Shown: piece after piece, positions 18,177-28,237 of the stretch
How positions within the stretch are numbered: the stretch's first letter is position 1
How the letters are laid out: each line of letters begins with the position of its first letter
Assembly (NCBI GenBank): GCA_022447225.1
Contig: JAKVAZ010000017.1
Location: 1 to 64,000 of the forward strand
Direction of reading: 5' to 3'
From: Fuerstiella sp.
Lineage (GTDB): Bacteria; Planctomycetota; Planctomycetia; Planctomycetales; Planctomycetaceae
DNA: 64,000 nucleotides
The notes under the pieces: generated by a model
What the model saw: the letters and a program-made list of their open reading frames with translations, nothing else
The model's database searches: none
Told to the model about the DNA's origin: nothing
Made by a program: the position numbers and the translations under genes

Positions 18177-19568
18177 TCAATGTCCAACCTGCTTCAGGAC
18201 CTCCGTTGGCGGATTTGTACGATGCTTCACAAGGAGTTTTCCGGTCAGCAGTATCATCATTCCGATGAACATCCAGAAAGAAAATGTCGCCATCGTCGCC
18301 GGAGACAGCATCCATCCTTCGGCCTGAGAATGTACCAGTAAACCCAGTGCACCGGAAAAGGTTGCTGCCAGCATTCGGTAATCATGTGTGATACCGAATC
18401 TGTGGAATTCAAGTTTCATGGCTCTGATGGCCTGAGAAAAGGCGGTGACCATCATTCCGACAAATGCCAGCAGTAACAGCAGTCCGCCACCGCCAAGTAT
18501 TGCCAGTGTGGAATTTCCGAACTCTCCGATATACCAGCTGATGCGCCCGTGTTTCAGTACCTTTTCAGTGTGCCAGGGTTCGACGCGCCAGGAGAGACCA
18601 AATCCATAGCCGAGAAGGGGTCGTTGCATCACAAATTGAAATGTTTGGTCAAATTCGTTGATCCGGGTCCGGTCCAGCAGGGTTTCCTGGCCCTTGTACA
18701 CGTATTCTCGCAGCGACTCGTTGATCACGATAAAGAGTGACAACGTTAATAATCCGAGATAGAAGATTCCGGCGATGCGACTGATTGATGGACTTCTGTA
18801 CAACGCATACCAGCTCACCAGAGCAACAGTGCCACTCACGAGTGCCCCTCGGCTATGGTTGAGTATGCAGATGAAGATTGCCAGTCCAAGAATATGTCCG
18901 TTCAGTCGGCGCGGAATAAGGGGCCTGGGGTTTGCCTGCTCCAGCATGAAGACCGGCATTACACAGACCGCTACCGCCGAAAGAAAATTTGTGTTTCCTA
19001 TCTCGACCTCAGCGGGACGAAACGCTCTGTACAGTCCCAGCAGGATCAGCAGGAAAGCGGTGATCAAAAAACAGGTGCGACCACGTGAGGTTTCCAGCAG
19101 CTCCGTCAGTCCGCGACTGCAACACACAAGAGGCATCCACAGGGATACATACAGAAGCAGTTTGAGAAGTCCGAGTTCAGGAGCTTTACACAAAACACTT
19201 GACGCCACACCTGTCAACAGCGTCAGCAGCGCGAAACCGATAAAACTGCGGTTGAATCGCAATCCCGGATTCACAGTTGGACGGAGACATACCAGACCGG
19301 CCAGTATACCGATGATTGCTAGGCGAACCAGGCTCTTGTTGGGAATCACATGCGACATCCCGGTGTCGTACAAACCAAGAAATAGCCAGGTAAGTACGAT
19401 GCCCAGGCCCAGGAGACTCAGGCTTCGAGCGTCAGGCACTCTGTGGGAGGGATTACTCCCGAGCCTCTGTTGCGATGGGTGAGTTACAATTGATGCGGAC
19501 ATCACGAGATTTTGACGACCCCGGATTGTCAGATTCCAGTGAATTACCCGATACCGTGGAACTTCCAA
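18177..19568 (-). CDS. O-antigen ligase/polymerase-like membrane protein
   Basis: This polytopic membrane protein of up to 463 residues has about eleven hydrophobic segments and the Wzy_C/ligase region HSRGALVSGTVALVSW near residue 240, with a long periplasmic loop after PLLGYGFGLSW near 320. It probably polymerises or ligates lipid-linked repeat units at the outer face of the cytoplasmic membrane. The true start may be the ATG at 19502, which removes 22 unusual residues; neither start has a clear ribosome-binding site. It is immediately upstream of the bidomain oxidoreductase. A second, larger ligase-like protein is at 48347-50941. Confidence 0.8.
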   Translation of the reverse strand: MEVPRYRVIHWNLTIRGRQNLVMSASIVTHPSQQRLGSNPSHRVPDARSLSLLGLGIVLTWLFLGLYDTGMSHVIPNKSLVRLAIIGILAGLVCLRPTVNPGLRFNRSFIGFALLTLLTGVASSVLCKAPELGLLKLLLYVSLWMPLVCCSRGLTELLETSRGRTCFLITAFLLILLGLYRAFRPAEVEIGNTNFLSAVAVCVMPVFMLEQANPRPLIPRRLNGHILGLAIFICILNHSRGALVSGTVALVSWYALYRSPSISRIAGIFYLGLLTLSLFIVINESLREYVYKGQETLLDRTRINEFDQTFQFVMQRPLLGYGFGLSWRVEPWHTEKVLKHGRISWYIGEFGNSTLAILGGGGLLLLLAFVGMMVTAFSQAIRAMKLEFHRFGITHDYRMLAATFSGALGLLVHSQAEGWMLSPATMATFSFWMFIGMMILLTGKLLVKHRTNPPTEVLKQVGH

Positions 19569-19967
19569 AGGGATATACGAACAGAGTCAATCAAAGTGGT
19601 TCATCCTCTCTGTCTCCCTCAACTGGCCGTCTATTCCGTAGACGCTTCTACAGGAAGTCATTAGTCACGCGTGGGAACAACCACAGTGAACCTCCCTGTG
19701 TCAGTTCGTGTCAGAGCACAAACTAAGTTATGGAAGTCAAAATGAAAACGGCAACGGTTTTGTAGAAATTATTGGACGGTTAACGAAACCTGCAGACCGT
19801 AAAATTGTCCGTGCCGGAGTTCGTCTGACAGTTGAATCAAAACCTAAATCAGAAACTCTGCCGGCAGGGTCATGAACCAGTGCCATGATTCTTTCGCTGT
19901 ATGAGCACTAGTTCCGTAAAATAAAATATTTGAACTGCGAACTGAAAAGACCGCACAGAGCCAGGAT
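19569..19967. other. Intergenic stretch
   Basis: No gene is seen in these 400 bases between the ligase-like gene and the glycosyltransferase run. It probably contains the promoter of the ligase-oxidoreductase unit, but no boxes could be assigned. Confidence 0.35.
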
Positions 19968-21152
19968 TCATCGTACACTGACGCCGTCAATACCGGCCAT
20001 GAAGTCCAGAAAATTCTGTGCTCCGTTTGGAGCACTCGTATCCGCTGCGACCAGCCGTGCGTGGCGACCGAAATCCAACCTTTGCTGACGGTTTGCCACC
20101 AAATTTCTGAGACAGTCGGTCAAATCTGAAACGGAGCCCGGAGTGAATACGCTGCCGTTGCGTCCACTGCTGACGAGGTCTTTTCCTGCACCAACATTTT
20201 CCGACACCACAACCGGCAGGCCGGCGGCCATCGCTTCCTGAACCACCACGCCCCACCCCTCGTGCCCCTTGGTTGGCAGAACGAAGATGTCGGAGGCCAG
20301 ATAAGCTGCCAGCAAGGGGCGGCCTGAAAGGAACCCGGCGAATTCTACGTGATTCTGCAGGTCATGACGGATTACCAGTCGACGTAAATCTGAATCCAGC
20401 GGGCCTTCTCCGACGATCAGCAGAAAGACGTGATTATGCTCCCGGACGAGAGAAGAAAAAGCACGCAGTAATGTCAGCGGATCTTTTCTGGGAATCAAAC
20501 TGCCGGCATACAGCAAAATAAGAGAAGAACGTTCTCCCACAATCTGAGACCGCAATTTGTTTGCCTGAGAGATCAGAAACTTAGATGGTTTAAGCAGCGA
20601 CGAAAGGTCCGGGGCATACGGGATGCTGGTACCTGAAACCTGTCGTGAAAGCCGCTGATACGTGTCCGTTGCCTCCTGCCCAATTCCGATCACAGCTGAG
20701 GCTGGTCGTAAAAACCAGCGAAGGTACATCGATTTCAGCTGTCGTCTCCAGCGGGCTTCCTGTTTCTTGAACGGATGCTCACCCCAAAAAACAAAACGTG
20801 CCCGGTCTCTGGTACAGAACATGCGTGCAGTTCGGGCATCCGGCATGAAATAGTTTCCGCTCACAATCACTGTGCTCGCAGGTGTCTTCTTCAGTGCCGA
20901 CCACAACCCGGGATTCCTGTGCAGGTCTTTACCTCGCACTCGTACGTTGTGACTGAGGATATCAGCAGAAAAATCAAAGTGATGAGGGACACGGTAGTAT
21001 TGACGATCGATTTCCTGAGCAGCACTGAACGTCACTTGAAACTGATCCGGTATCAACAGCTGTAGAGCGTTATAAAAATCGATCATGTACGGACTGGGAA
21101 TGGACGTCACAAAATGAAATCGCAGATTCGGTTCGGCTGACACACTGTTCAC
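19968..21152 (-). CDS. GT4 glycosyltransferase
   Basis: This 394-residue GT-B enzyme has SIPSPYMIDFYNAL near residue 18, SAVIGIGQEATDTY near 150 and a donor-binding domain with LLYAGSLIPRKDPLTLLRA near 215. The E-x7-E-like region reads KGHEGWGVVVQEAMAAGLPVVVSENVGAG near 300. It transfers an unknown sugar in the cytoplasm. Its start overlaps the stop of the upstream glycosyltransferase by four bases, so it ends a tightly packed run: glycosyltransferase, amidotransferase, glycosyltransferase, glycosyltransferase. Confidence 0.85.
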   Translation of the reverse strand: MNSVSAEPNLRFHFVTSIPSPYMIDFYNALQLLIPDQFQVTFSAAQEIDRQYYRVPHHFDFSADILSHNVRVRGKDLHRNPGLWSALKKTPASTVIVSGNYFMPDARTARMFCTRDRARFVFWGEHPFKKQEARWRRQLKSMYLRWFLRPASAVIGIGQEATDTYQRLSRQVSGTSIPYAPDLSSLLKPSKFLISQANKLRSQIVGERSSLILLYAGSLIPRKDPLTLLRAFSSLVREHNHVFLLIVGEGPLDSDLRRLVIRHDLQNHVEFAGFLSGRPLLAAYLASDIFVLPTKGHEGWGVVVQEAMAAGLPVVVSENVGAGKDLVSSGRNGSVFTPGSVSDLTDCLRNLVANRQQRLDFGRHARLVAADTSAPNGAQNFLDFMAGIDGVSVR

Positions 21153-22297
21153 CGTATTTCCTCGTTGATCCAGTCAGGTTGAGTGGTCTGTCCCAGTAAC
21201 CACTCGTATGTCTCCTTCATCTGAGTTGCCACAGAATCCTGGCAGAAATTCTGACGGACCCAGTCCCGACCACGTTTGCCCATCAACTGCAGCTGCTCAG
21301 TTGTCAACTTCATAGCGGTTTCCAGTGCCGTGCGCACTGCCCCAGGTTTCGGTGCGACCCACCAGCCACATTTATGGTCAACGACAGGTTTCCAGGGGGC
21401 AGCAGTCGTCGTTACAACGGGGACACAATGAGCCAGAGCTTCACCGACAGTGATGGCAAAATTGTCAGAAGTTGTGGGAAGACAGAACAGGTCGGCGGAT
21501 GCCAGAAAATCAGTTTTCTCCTGTCCGAAGACCGGGCCACGAATCCGAAACCGTTCGAGACACAGTTCGTCTGCCCTTTGCTGCAGTTGCTCCTTATATC
21601 CCCCGTCATCAATTCCGGCAATTTCCAGTTCCCATTCAGGAAACTGAGTGAAAACAGACTTCCAAATGTCAACAAGCATTGTCACCCCTTTGATGGGATG
21701 AATGCGCCCCAGATAGACCAGCCGGCGCCGGACTCCATGATTCCGCGGGCTGAGTTCCGGAACCGACAATGAATTAGGGATCACTGCAACCGGTCCACGG
21801 TAACCTGCCGCACGAATGTCGGCACATTCGTGATCTGCAGTTGCGTGCACACAGTCCGCCGCCAGTATGTCCTGCCTTCGCCGCCAGCGCCACATTAGCT
21901 GTTTCCTCCAGCCGGAATAACGCAGCGCTTCAGAAGACAATGTTCCCCGGGGGGATATCACTATGGGCTTCCTGAATTCCTGAGCCACGCGGGACGCATA
22001 AACTCCAGGCAGAGTCCACAGTTCGTGACAGTGAATCATGCTGGCCTGTTCTGCCATCTGCCTAAGTGCCTTCAGCATGGAAGGTGACCAGCCGAGCGAG
22101 CTGAAACCCGAAATCACAGGGTGCTCATGCATAGTAAACTCAGCTGCATGCCACTCCTGACGTGCGCTCGGAGCAAACAGGTTCGTTTCCACACCAGCAT
22201 GAGAGAGACCTGTACACAGACTGGGAACAGATTCGGTCAGCCCGCTGCCGTAGAGATTCCGAAAATTGAATACCTGCACAACATTCATGTCAGGCAC
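21149..22297 (-). CDS. GT4 glycosyltransferase
   Basis: This 382-residue GT4 enzyme starts with MPDMNVVQVFNFRN and the acceptor-side loop LYGSGLTESVPSLCTGL. IHCHELWTLPG lies near residue 90, the donor domain starts at RRLVYLGRIHPIKGV near 193, and the donor-phosphate region reads SDNFAITVGEALAHCVPVV near 280. Both the first and fourth codons could serve as start. It overlaps the amidotransferase gene upstream by eight bases and the next transferase by four, which indicates coupled translation. The sugar is unknown. Confidence 0.85.
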   Translation of the reverse strand: MPDMNVVQVFNFRNLYGSGLTESVPSLCTGLSHAGVETNLFAPSARQEWHAAEFTMHEHPVISGFSSLGWSPSMLKALRQMAEQASMIHCHELWTLPGVYASRVAQEFRKPIVISPRGTLSSEALRYSGWRKQLMWRWRRRQDILAADCVHATADHECADIRAAGYRGPVAVIPNSLSVPELSPRNHGVRRRLVYLGRIHPIKGVTMLVDIWKSVFTQFPEWELEIAGIDDGGYKEQLQQRADELCLERFRIRGPVFGQEKTDFLASADLFCLPTTSDNFAITVGEALAHCVPVVTTTAAPWKPVVDHKCGWWVAPKPGAVRTALETAMKLTTEQLQLMGKRGRDWVRQNFCQDSVATQMKETYEWLLGQTTQPDWINEEIR

Positions 22298-24194
22298 GCA
22301 ACCGAATCAGAAATGAACCCAAAACACCCATTAACCAGGCACGTGTCCATTGAGTGTTTTGCGAACTGCGTTGAAACTCCTGCCACATATTGCCGACAAC
22401 GTCGGCATCAACCAGCCCTGAATTCCTGACTTCATCAATTCGGGATTCGAAGAGATCACGGAGCGGTCCCTGCATCCAGGCTGCACAGGGCATTGTGAAC
22501 CCGCGTTTCGGCTGTTTTGGTATGTCACCAAAGACTTCCCCTCCTAGTGAATCGGCCAGAAGTGGTTTATTCATTTGTCGATTTCCCAGTCGAAGTGGTC
22601 CAGGAACACGTGATGTTGTTTCAACAAGGTCCAGATCCAGCATCGGCATGCGAATTTCCAGGCCGTGAGCCATCCCGCACACATCGGCATCCCGCAGCAA
22701 AGTGTTACCCATGTAATGACGGGCTTCAGTGACTCCGACAGCAGAAACCGGATCCATTCCTTTCAGTTCATCCGACAGTTCGGCCTGAGGCAGCAGAACA
22801 TTGCAGGTTAGGCCCAAAGACTCAGTCATGAGTCCGAGGGATTTGATTTCTGTGTCTGATAAAAGACGGCGACGGCGCAATACGAGATCCATCACTGAGG
22901 GTCGCGCCTGCACAAATTCCTGGGCCTTCGCTCTTTGCTGCTCAGAAAATCCGGAAAGCAGACAAGCCACCAGCCAGTGACGAAGGTACGACGGTGCCAG
23001 CCGACTAATTTTCAGCCACGGCATATATTTTGGGATAGCACGAAATGTGTGGTAGCCGCCAAAGATCTCGTCACCTCCGAGTCCCGACAAAGCCACTTTG
23101 ATTCCCTGGTTTCGAACTGCCCATGAAACGATGTAGGTATTCAGACCGTCGATCGAAGGTTGATCAATACCAGCCAGCCAGCCCTCTGCCAAATTACAAA
23201 TTTCTTCATTCGTCAGTACAACATTCGTATGATGCGTTCCAAATCGCCGAGCTGTTTCAGCCGCTGTCGGATTTTCGTCAAGTTCAGGCTGGTCAGCGAG
23301 ACCGACTGTAAACGTATTCAGCTTGCCCGGATACGTTCTGGATGCCAGTGCCGCAATAGCCGTACTGTCCATTCCCGCAGACAAAAATACACCCACAGGT
23401 ACGTCACTCATCAAGTGGGCTTGCACACTGTCTCGAAGCATTGTTCCCGTTTGCCGTCGAGCTTCAGCCGGAGATAAATCTGAATCCTGCTGTGGAAAAT
23501 TCCAGAATCGTTGCGAAACCGGATGGTCGCTGACCTGCGGAGGTTTCCGCAGGTCAATTTCGATGGTGCTGCCTGGTTCCAGAAGCCGTACTCCCTGAAG
23601 CATCGTAAGGGGACCAGGAACAGACCCATATGCCAATAACCCTGCCACGGCCCGACGGTCGACCCCTTTTTTTCCGAAACCAGCTGCATGCAGTGCCATG
23701 ACTTCAGAAGCAAATCCAAACGCTTCATTAGATGCAGCGTAATACAGTGGTTTCATGCCCAGCGGGTCACGTGCCAGGACCAAACGCTGAGATTGCTGGT
23801 CGTAGATTGCGAACGCGTACATACCCCGCAGTTCACGAAAACAGTTCATGCCCCAGCGTTCCCAGGCATACAAAAGGACCTCGGTGTCACAGTGACTGCG
23901 AAAGCAAACACCTCCAGCTTCAAACTGACGCCGCAGCTGGGGATAATTGTAGATCTCTCCGTTGTACGTCACAAAATTTCCGGATTCCGGATGAGACATG
24001 GGCTGTCGGCCGGCATCACTCAGATCTAAAATTGACAGACGACGATGTCCGAGACCCAGTACTCGGTTTTGCACCACAAAATATTCTTCGCCTTCGCCGT
24101 CGGGGCCGCGATGAATCTGTGCTCTCAGCATGCGCGGCAGTATCTTCAGCGCCTGCTGCTCATACGTACACAGTATTCCCGCGATACCACACAT
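22290..24194 (-). CDS. Asparagine synthase-like glutamine amidotransferase
   Basis: This 634-residue AsnB homolog has the N-terminal nucleophile Cys2 (MCGIAGI), RGPDG near 32, and YNGEIYNY near 78. The synthetase domain has a pyrophosphate loop reading FLSAGMDST near 270, where the usual second Gly of SGGxDS is Ala, and SGLGGDEIFGGY near 370. In glycan loci such enzymes are thought to amidate an acidic sugar or other carboxyl group using glutamine and ATP, instead of making free asparagine. It overlaps the neighbouring transferase genes by one and eight bases, so it is part of the same message. Confidence 0.9.
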   Translation of the reverse strand: MCGIAGILCTYEQQALKILPRMLRAQIHRGPDGEGEEYFVVQNRVLGLGHRRLSILDLSDAGRQPMSHPESGNFVTYNGEIYNYPQLRRQFEAGGVCFRSHCDTEVLLYAWERWGMNCFRELRGMYAFAIYDQQSQRLVLARDPLGMKPLYYAASNEAFGFASEVMALHAAGFGKKGVDRRAVAGLLAYGSVPGPLTMLQGVRLLEPGSTIEIDLRKPPQVSDHPVSQRFWNFPQQDSDLSPAEARRQTGTMLRDSVQAHLMSDVPVGVFLSAGMDSTAIAALASRTYPGKLNTFTVGLADQPELDENPTAAETARRFGTHHTNVVLTNEEICNLAEGWLAGIDQPSIDGLNTYIVSWAVRNQGIKVALSGLGGDEIFGGYHTFRAIPKYMPWLKISRLAPSYLRHWLVACLLSGFSEQQRAKAQEFVQARPSVMDLVLRRRRLLSDTEIKSLGLMTESLGLTCNVLLPQAELSDELKGMDPVSAVGVTEARHYMGNTLLRDADVCGMAHGLEIRMPMLDLDLVETTSRVPGPLRLGNRQMNKPLLADSLGGEVFGDIPKQPKRGFTMPCAAWMQGPLRDLFESRIDEVRNSGLVDADVVGNMWQEFQRSSQNTQWTRAWLMGVLGSFLIRLRA

Positions 24195-25315
24195 CAGCTG
24201 TATTCCTGCGGGGAATTCTGAGGGCAGACCTGTTGCAGCAATTCATAAAGTCGACGGCAAACAGTGTCTTCGGAGAACCCATTCCGAATGTGGTCGCGAC
24301 AACGCTGCGAATAGTTCTGCCAGACTGTTTTGTCCAGGTGAGCAACTTCCCGCAGCGTTGCCAGAAGTTCCTTACGACCTCCGGCCGGTATCAGCCAACC
24401 GGTCTTTCCTGGTATCACCAGTTCGCGTGATGCACCAACGTCGGTTGCTACAGCCGGCAAACCGTCACGCATCGCCTCCAGTAATACTGTTGGCATTCCC
24501 TCGGAATAGCTTGGCAGAACGAAAACGTCAGAGTTTCGGTAGAACTCGCGAAGACGACCCACGTCGCGAATGACCCCGTGCCATCGTACACCAGGTTGGG
24601 CAACTCCTTCTGCCCCGACGACATCCAGTTCTGTGTCCGGCAGCTGTCTCAGGACATTCAGCAATAATGAAAGACCTTTTTGAGGATCATTTCGGCCCAC
24701 AAACAGGCAACGCAATGTCGGCTTTCGGGGCTGACATCTCGGGTGATCGTTTACGACCGATACTGCGTTTGGCACGACAGCTACTCGGTCTTCGGATACG
24801 CCTGCCTTTTGAGCAAGGATTTCCGTCAGCATGCCACCCTGCGAAATGACACAGTCTGCTTTCCGAAGATGGAACCGAACAAGAGGCTTCAGTGTTCTGG
24901 CACGCAGGTTCCAGTACCACGACTTCTGGTCCTGGTACATATTCAGACCATGAGGATGGAATACGACAGGCGGACGATCTTCGCGTTTCAGCGTGGCTGT
25001 CACCAACGGACCCTCGCTGTAAATCACGGAGGGGCTGGTGTCTCGTGCAATGCGATCTACATTCTGTGAATACTCTTTTAGTTCTTCCGGGTAATGCCAC
25101 GGCCAGAATCGTCCTGGTCCCCGCCATTTGGGATAGTCGATCACATACTCGCGTCCTGAAAGATCGGTTGGTCGCACGGGGACATCTCTAAACGTGTGTA
25201 CAAAACTCACATTTACGCCCATTGCTGTCAGGCCCTCGATGTGACGACGAGAAACTGCCTGCATGCCCCCCAGGACATAGGGTGCAATTCCACTTGTGAC
25301 ATAAAGAACATCCAT
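24194..25315 (-). CDS. GT4 glycosyltransferase
   Basis: This 373-residue GT4 enzyme has the glycine-rich acceptor loop VTSGIAPYVLGGMQAVSRRH near residue 6 and FHPHGLNMYQ near 118. The donor domain begins RCLFVGRNDPQKGLSLLL near 208, with the nucleotide-phosphate region SYSEGMPTVLLEAMRDGLPAVATDVG near 280. It heads the tight run that ends at 19968, sharing one base with the amidotransferase gene. A 147-base gap precedes it, where an internal promoter is possible. The sugar is unknown. Confidence 0.88.
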   Translation of the reverse strand: MDVLYVTSGIAPYVLGGMQAVSRRHIEGLTAMGVNVSFVHTFRDVPVRPTDLSGREYVIDYPKWRGPGRFWPWHYPEELKEYSQNVDRIARDTSPSVIYSEGPLVTATLKREDRPPVVFHPHGLNMYQDQKSWYWNLRARTLKPLVRFHLRKADCVISQGGMLTEILAQKAGVSEDRVAVVPNAVSVVNDHPRCQPRKPTLRCLFVGRNDPQKGLSLLLNVLRQLPDTELDVVGAEGVAQPGVRWHGVIRDVGRLREFYRNSDVFVLPSYSEGMPTVLLEAMRDGLPAVATDVGASRELVIPGKTGWLIPAGGRKELLATLREVAHLDKTVWQNYSQRCRDHIRNGFSEDTVCRRLYELLQQVCPQNSPQEYS

Positions 25316-25462
25316 TAGGTGATTTCTGCTGCCGGTCGATGCCAGACCACTGTTTTTTGTGGCTCATAAAGAAGCGTGCCAACGATGACGCAGCACTTGA
25401 GCTTCCGAAATGCGAATCGTGGTTCAATCAAAAAACAATTCAGTTCTTTGGGAAACACAGAG

Positions 25463-26863
25463 TCACTCGAAATCTGCTTTGGCCAGTCCCTCGCAGGATT
25501 TTCCGGTGGTGACACGGCGAAAAATCTCAGCCAGTATCCCTGCCTGGAACTGACGTGTTAGTTTACTCTGGTCAACAGGTGTGCATGTATCGTCAATCGA
25601 AAAAAGACCGTCTGCCATCTGTTCAAGTCGACGCGCACCCTCACTGACATTTTTGTAATCGATCACGGCGGCCTGTGGGATGCGCAACAGCAGGTTCTTC
25701 AGATCTCCTGCAGGGACAAACGCCAGAATTGGTTTGTGCAACGGAAGATAGTCGTAGACTTTGCCGGGAATATGGGGCACGTTCCGATTGCGATCTGCCC
25801 AGGCAACCTGAACAACGAGAAGCACATCGGCTTCGCGCATTGCTTTCAAAACCGCATGTCGTGGCTGGACTCCTAAAAACTGAAATACACCAGTTTCAGG
25901 GACGATTTCCCGGACAACTTGCATCAGTTTTTCAGGAGCATGTCCGATTTGAATGATTTCCAGCCTTTGAGCCAGTTCCGGTCGTCGATCAAGCAGTTGC
26001 CGCACAGACTGCGCCAGAGGCACAAGTGATCTCGCTGTGTCATCGATATCGCCGGTATAAAAGTTTCCAGGCCTGGACGCACGCATTCCAGGGGTGTACA
26101 GAGTTCCGGTATGAATGATTTGGCAGCGAGGTGACCGATTCTGCGCACCATGTATTGCAGAAGAGGTGCTGACATGTCTAGCATCAAAACCATTGGGAAT
26201 CCATGTGATTTTTCCGGAAGCATCTCGTCCCAGCCAGTCACGCATCAGACGGTAAGCACCAGGAGTGTTCATGACAACGGCATCTGCGCTCAGTAATAAT
26301 CTGCGTTCGAAATTTTTCTCCCATCGATAATGCCAGAGGGACGGGTAACGTTTGAGAGAAGCCACGTTCCATGGATCGCGCAGATCAGCAACCCACGGGA
26401 TGCCACACGTACGGGCTGCCTTTGCCGCAGCTTCAAGTGTACTGTTGGGACCTGCTGTCGCATAAATAAGGTCGAATGGACTCCGGGCATGCTGATGTGC
26501 CACAGTACGTCCGGCATTACGCGCCCAGCTGCGACAGCCTTCATATTCCCAGCGATAAGCCAAAGCCCAGTAAATGGGGTACAACCTTGTACGCAACAGA
26601 AGTTGTCGCAGACCAGCCAGACGGTCTCTGCCGGAAACCCGGATGACGTCGACACCGTTGTCATCAAGGAGTAACGAGTGGTCCAGCTGAAACTCTCGAT
26701 GTGCTTCTTCCGCAACAGGTTCAACGGAAAAGACGACCGGATTCACTGCGTATTCAGGCAGATAGCGAACGAACGCATCGCTGCGTGCTGTTCCCGCGCC
26801 ACCAATCGGCGGGTAGTAATGTGCCATAAAGGCACATCTGATCGGATTACGTTTATTCTCCAT
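25463..26863 (-). CDS. GT4 glycosyltransferase
   Basis: This 466-residue GT-B transferase opens with FMAHYYPPIGGAGTARSDAFV near residue 12, a typical acceptor-side motif. DLIYATAGPNSTLEAA near 130 and WVADLRDPWN near 155 follow. The donor half contains IIHTGTLYTPG and, further on, VPHIPGKVYDYLPLHKPILAFVPAG near 390, the conserved K-Y-D-Y-L donor-binding stretch of this branch. It overlaps the upstream transferase gene by 11 bases. The sugar is unknown. Confidence 0.85.
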   Translation of the reverse strand: MENKRNPIRCAFMAHYYPPIGGAGTARSDAFVRYLPEYAVNPVVFSVEPVAEEAHREFQLDHSLLLDDNGVDVIRVSGRDRLAGLRQLLLRTRLYPIYWALAYRWEYEGCRSWARNAGRTVAHQHARSPFDLIYATAGPNSTLEAAAKAARTCGIPWVADLRDPWNVASLKRYPSLWHYRWEKNFERRLLLSADAVVMNTPGAYRLMRDWLGRDASGKITWIPNGFDARHVSTSSAIHGAQNRSPRCQIIHTGTLYTPGMRASRPGNFYTGDIDDTARSLVPLAQSVRQLLDRRPELAQRLEIIQIGHAPEKLMQVVREIVPETGVFQFLGVQPRHAVLKAMREADVLLVVQVAWADRNRNVPHIPGKVYDYLPLHKPILAFVPAGDLKNLLLRIPQAAVIDYKNVSEGARRLEQMADGLFSIDDTCTPVDQSKLTRQFQAGILAEIFRRVTTGKSCEGLAKADFE

Positions 26864-28205
26864 AAATGCGCTGATAGGTGGAAAGGATCGATTCGAAACT
26901 CAGTTGTTCGTCTGCCGTCTCCCGACAACGTTTTCGAAACATACTGCGTGTTTCCCGGACGGATTTCAGAAAACTGTTTGTTGTTGCTGCAATCTGCTTT
27001 GGCGAATCATTACAGCCAATTTCGATTCCTATCCCGTTGTTCCGCACGATCCTGGAAAAATCGGCAACGGCATCCGTTAGCAGTACCGGCACACCAAGGT
27101 TCAAATATTCGGCAAATTTTGTAGGTGACGCCACTCGATTGATGACATGGTCCTGTCGTATCAAAACGCCTAAATCGGCTGCAGAAGCAATATTCGATAC
27201 CTCCTGATGAGGAACACTGAGGATCCGGCAATGGTTTCTCTCAATTCCAAAGGTCTCGATGCGGGTCTGAAAATACTCCGGTTCCGCACTTAAAATCAGT
27301 AACTGTGCCGCCGGATTTAAGTTCCGAAGTTCACGAAATACTTTCAGTAGCAATTTTGGCTGCTGCCAGTCGCTTGCCCCTCCCAGGTACAGAATGACAT
27401 CGTTACTCTCAGTAAAACCAAGTTTCTGTCGTGCCCGCCGCCGCATATCCTCGAGAGTCTCTGTCCGGATATTCAGTGTGTTGACGCATGGCACCACGTG
27501 ATAAGGGACGTTCTCACCTGTGGCTGTCCGAATGTGCTCTCCCAGTTCCTTTGACACAACGAAACGCTCACTTGCCCGTGTCCATGTTTCTTTTTGTCGT
27601 CTTAGAGCCCGTGCATAGAGGGAAGTCCCGCGTACCAAACGTCCATCACTGAGTCGTTCGGCAATGTCCGCTCCGTGAACATCAAACACTGTTCGCGGGG
27701 CCGGAGACAAACGAACGGCACCAAGAGCATAGGCTGCAGCCGCATGACTTTGACCGTGGACGACACCAATTCCGTGACGTGCAACAACATGGCGCACAGC
27801 ACGTCTGGCTACACGGAGATTCAGTACATCCGAAAAAGGTAACCGTTTGGGTAACAGAGTCCGAATGATCAGTTCCACACCTGAGGCCTTCGCTTTCTGC
27901 TGCAATTCTCCACGCAGTTGCGAATGTCTTATGGTTCGAGGTGACTCAAACGACAGCAGCACCGGACGTGGAACTGCAGTTGACTGGACTTTCCTGACTG
28001 CCTTTAAGGCCATCCAGACACGAGTCGTATAACCATTTTCCTGCAGCATACCTCCGGCAGCCACCATCAGGCACCGGGGTACAGAACGCGCATTTGTCTT
28101 GCTGTGAAAAGAGGTGGAATTCACTTCGAAAGGGAGCGGTCTTCTGTCACCAAGATCAAAACAACCGGTAAGCTCCGAATTACAACTTAATGGCCATGTA
28201 TTCAA
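26853..28205 (-). CDS. GT4-like glycosyltransferase
   Basis: This protein of up to 450 residues has an acceptor domain with HVVARHGIGVVHGQSHAAAAYA near 140 and FDVHGADIAERLSDG near 170. The donor domain has VILYLGGASDWQQPKLLL near 270 and ends in SPTKFAEYLNLGVPVLLTD near 365. The start is uncertain: about the first 45 residues have no family-like features, and the core may begin near PRCLMVAAGG. It overlaps the next transferase by 11 bases. Just upstream lies a decayed methyltransferase gene. Confidence 0.8.
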   Translation of the reverse strand: MNTWPLSCNSELTGCFDLGDRRPLPFEVNSTSFHSKTNARSVPRCLMVAAGGMLQENGYTTRVWMALKAVRKVQSTAVPRPVLLSFESPRTIRHSQLRGELQQKAKASGVELIIRTLLPKRLPFSDVLNLRVARRAVRHVVARHGIGVVHGQSHAAAAYALGAVRLSPAPRTVFDVHGADIAERLSDGRLVRGTSLYARALRRQKETWTRASERFVVSKELGEHIRTATGENVPYHVVPCVNTLNIRTETLEDMRRRARQKLGFTESNDVILYLGGASDWQQPKLLLKVFRELRNLNPAAQLLILSAEPEYFQTRIETFGIERNHCRILSVPHQEVSNIASAADLGVLIRQDHVINRVASPTKFAEYLNLGVPVLLTDAVADFSRIVRNNGIGIEIGCNDSPKQIAATTNSFLKSVRETRSMFRKRCRETADEQLSFESILSTYQRIYGE

Positions 28206-28237
28206 AGTTGGTAATTAGATAGTCGATCTTCTGCCAT

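Noticed and set aside
18775-19482. Plus-strand frame of 235 codons
   Set aside because: Entirely antisense to the O-antigen ligase-like membrane protein; composition is that of a shadow frame.
23732-24430. Plus-strand frame of 232 codons
   Set aside because: Antisense to the amidotransferase and the adjacent glycosyltransferase, which carry strong motifs.
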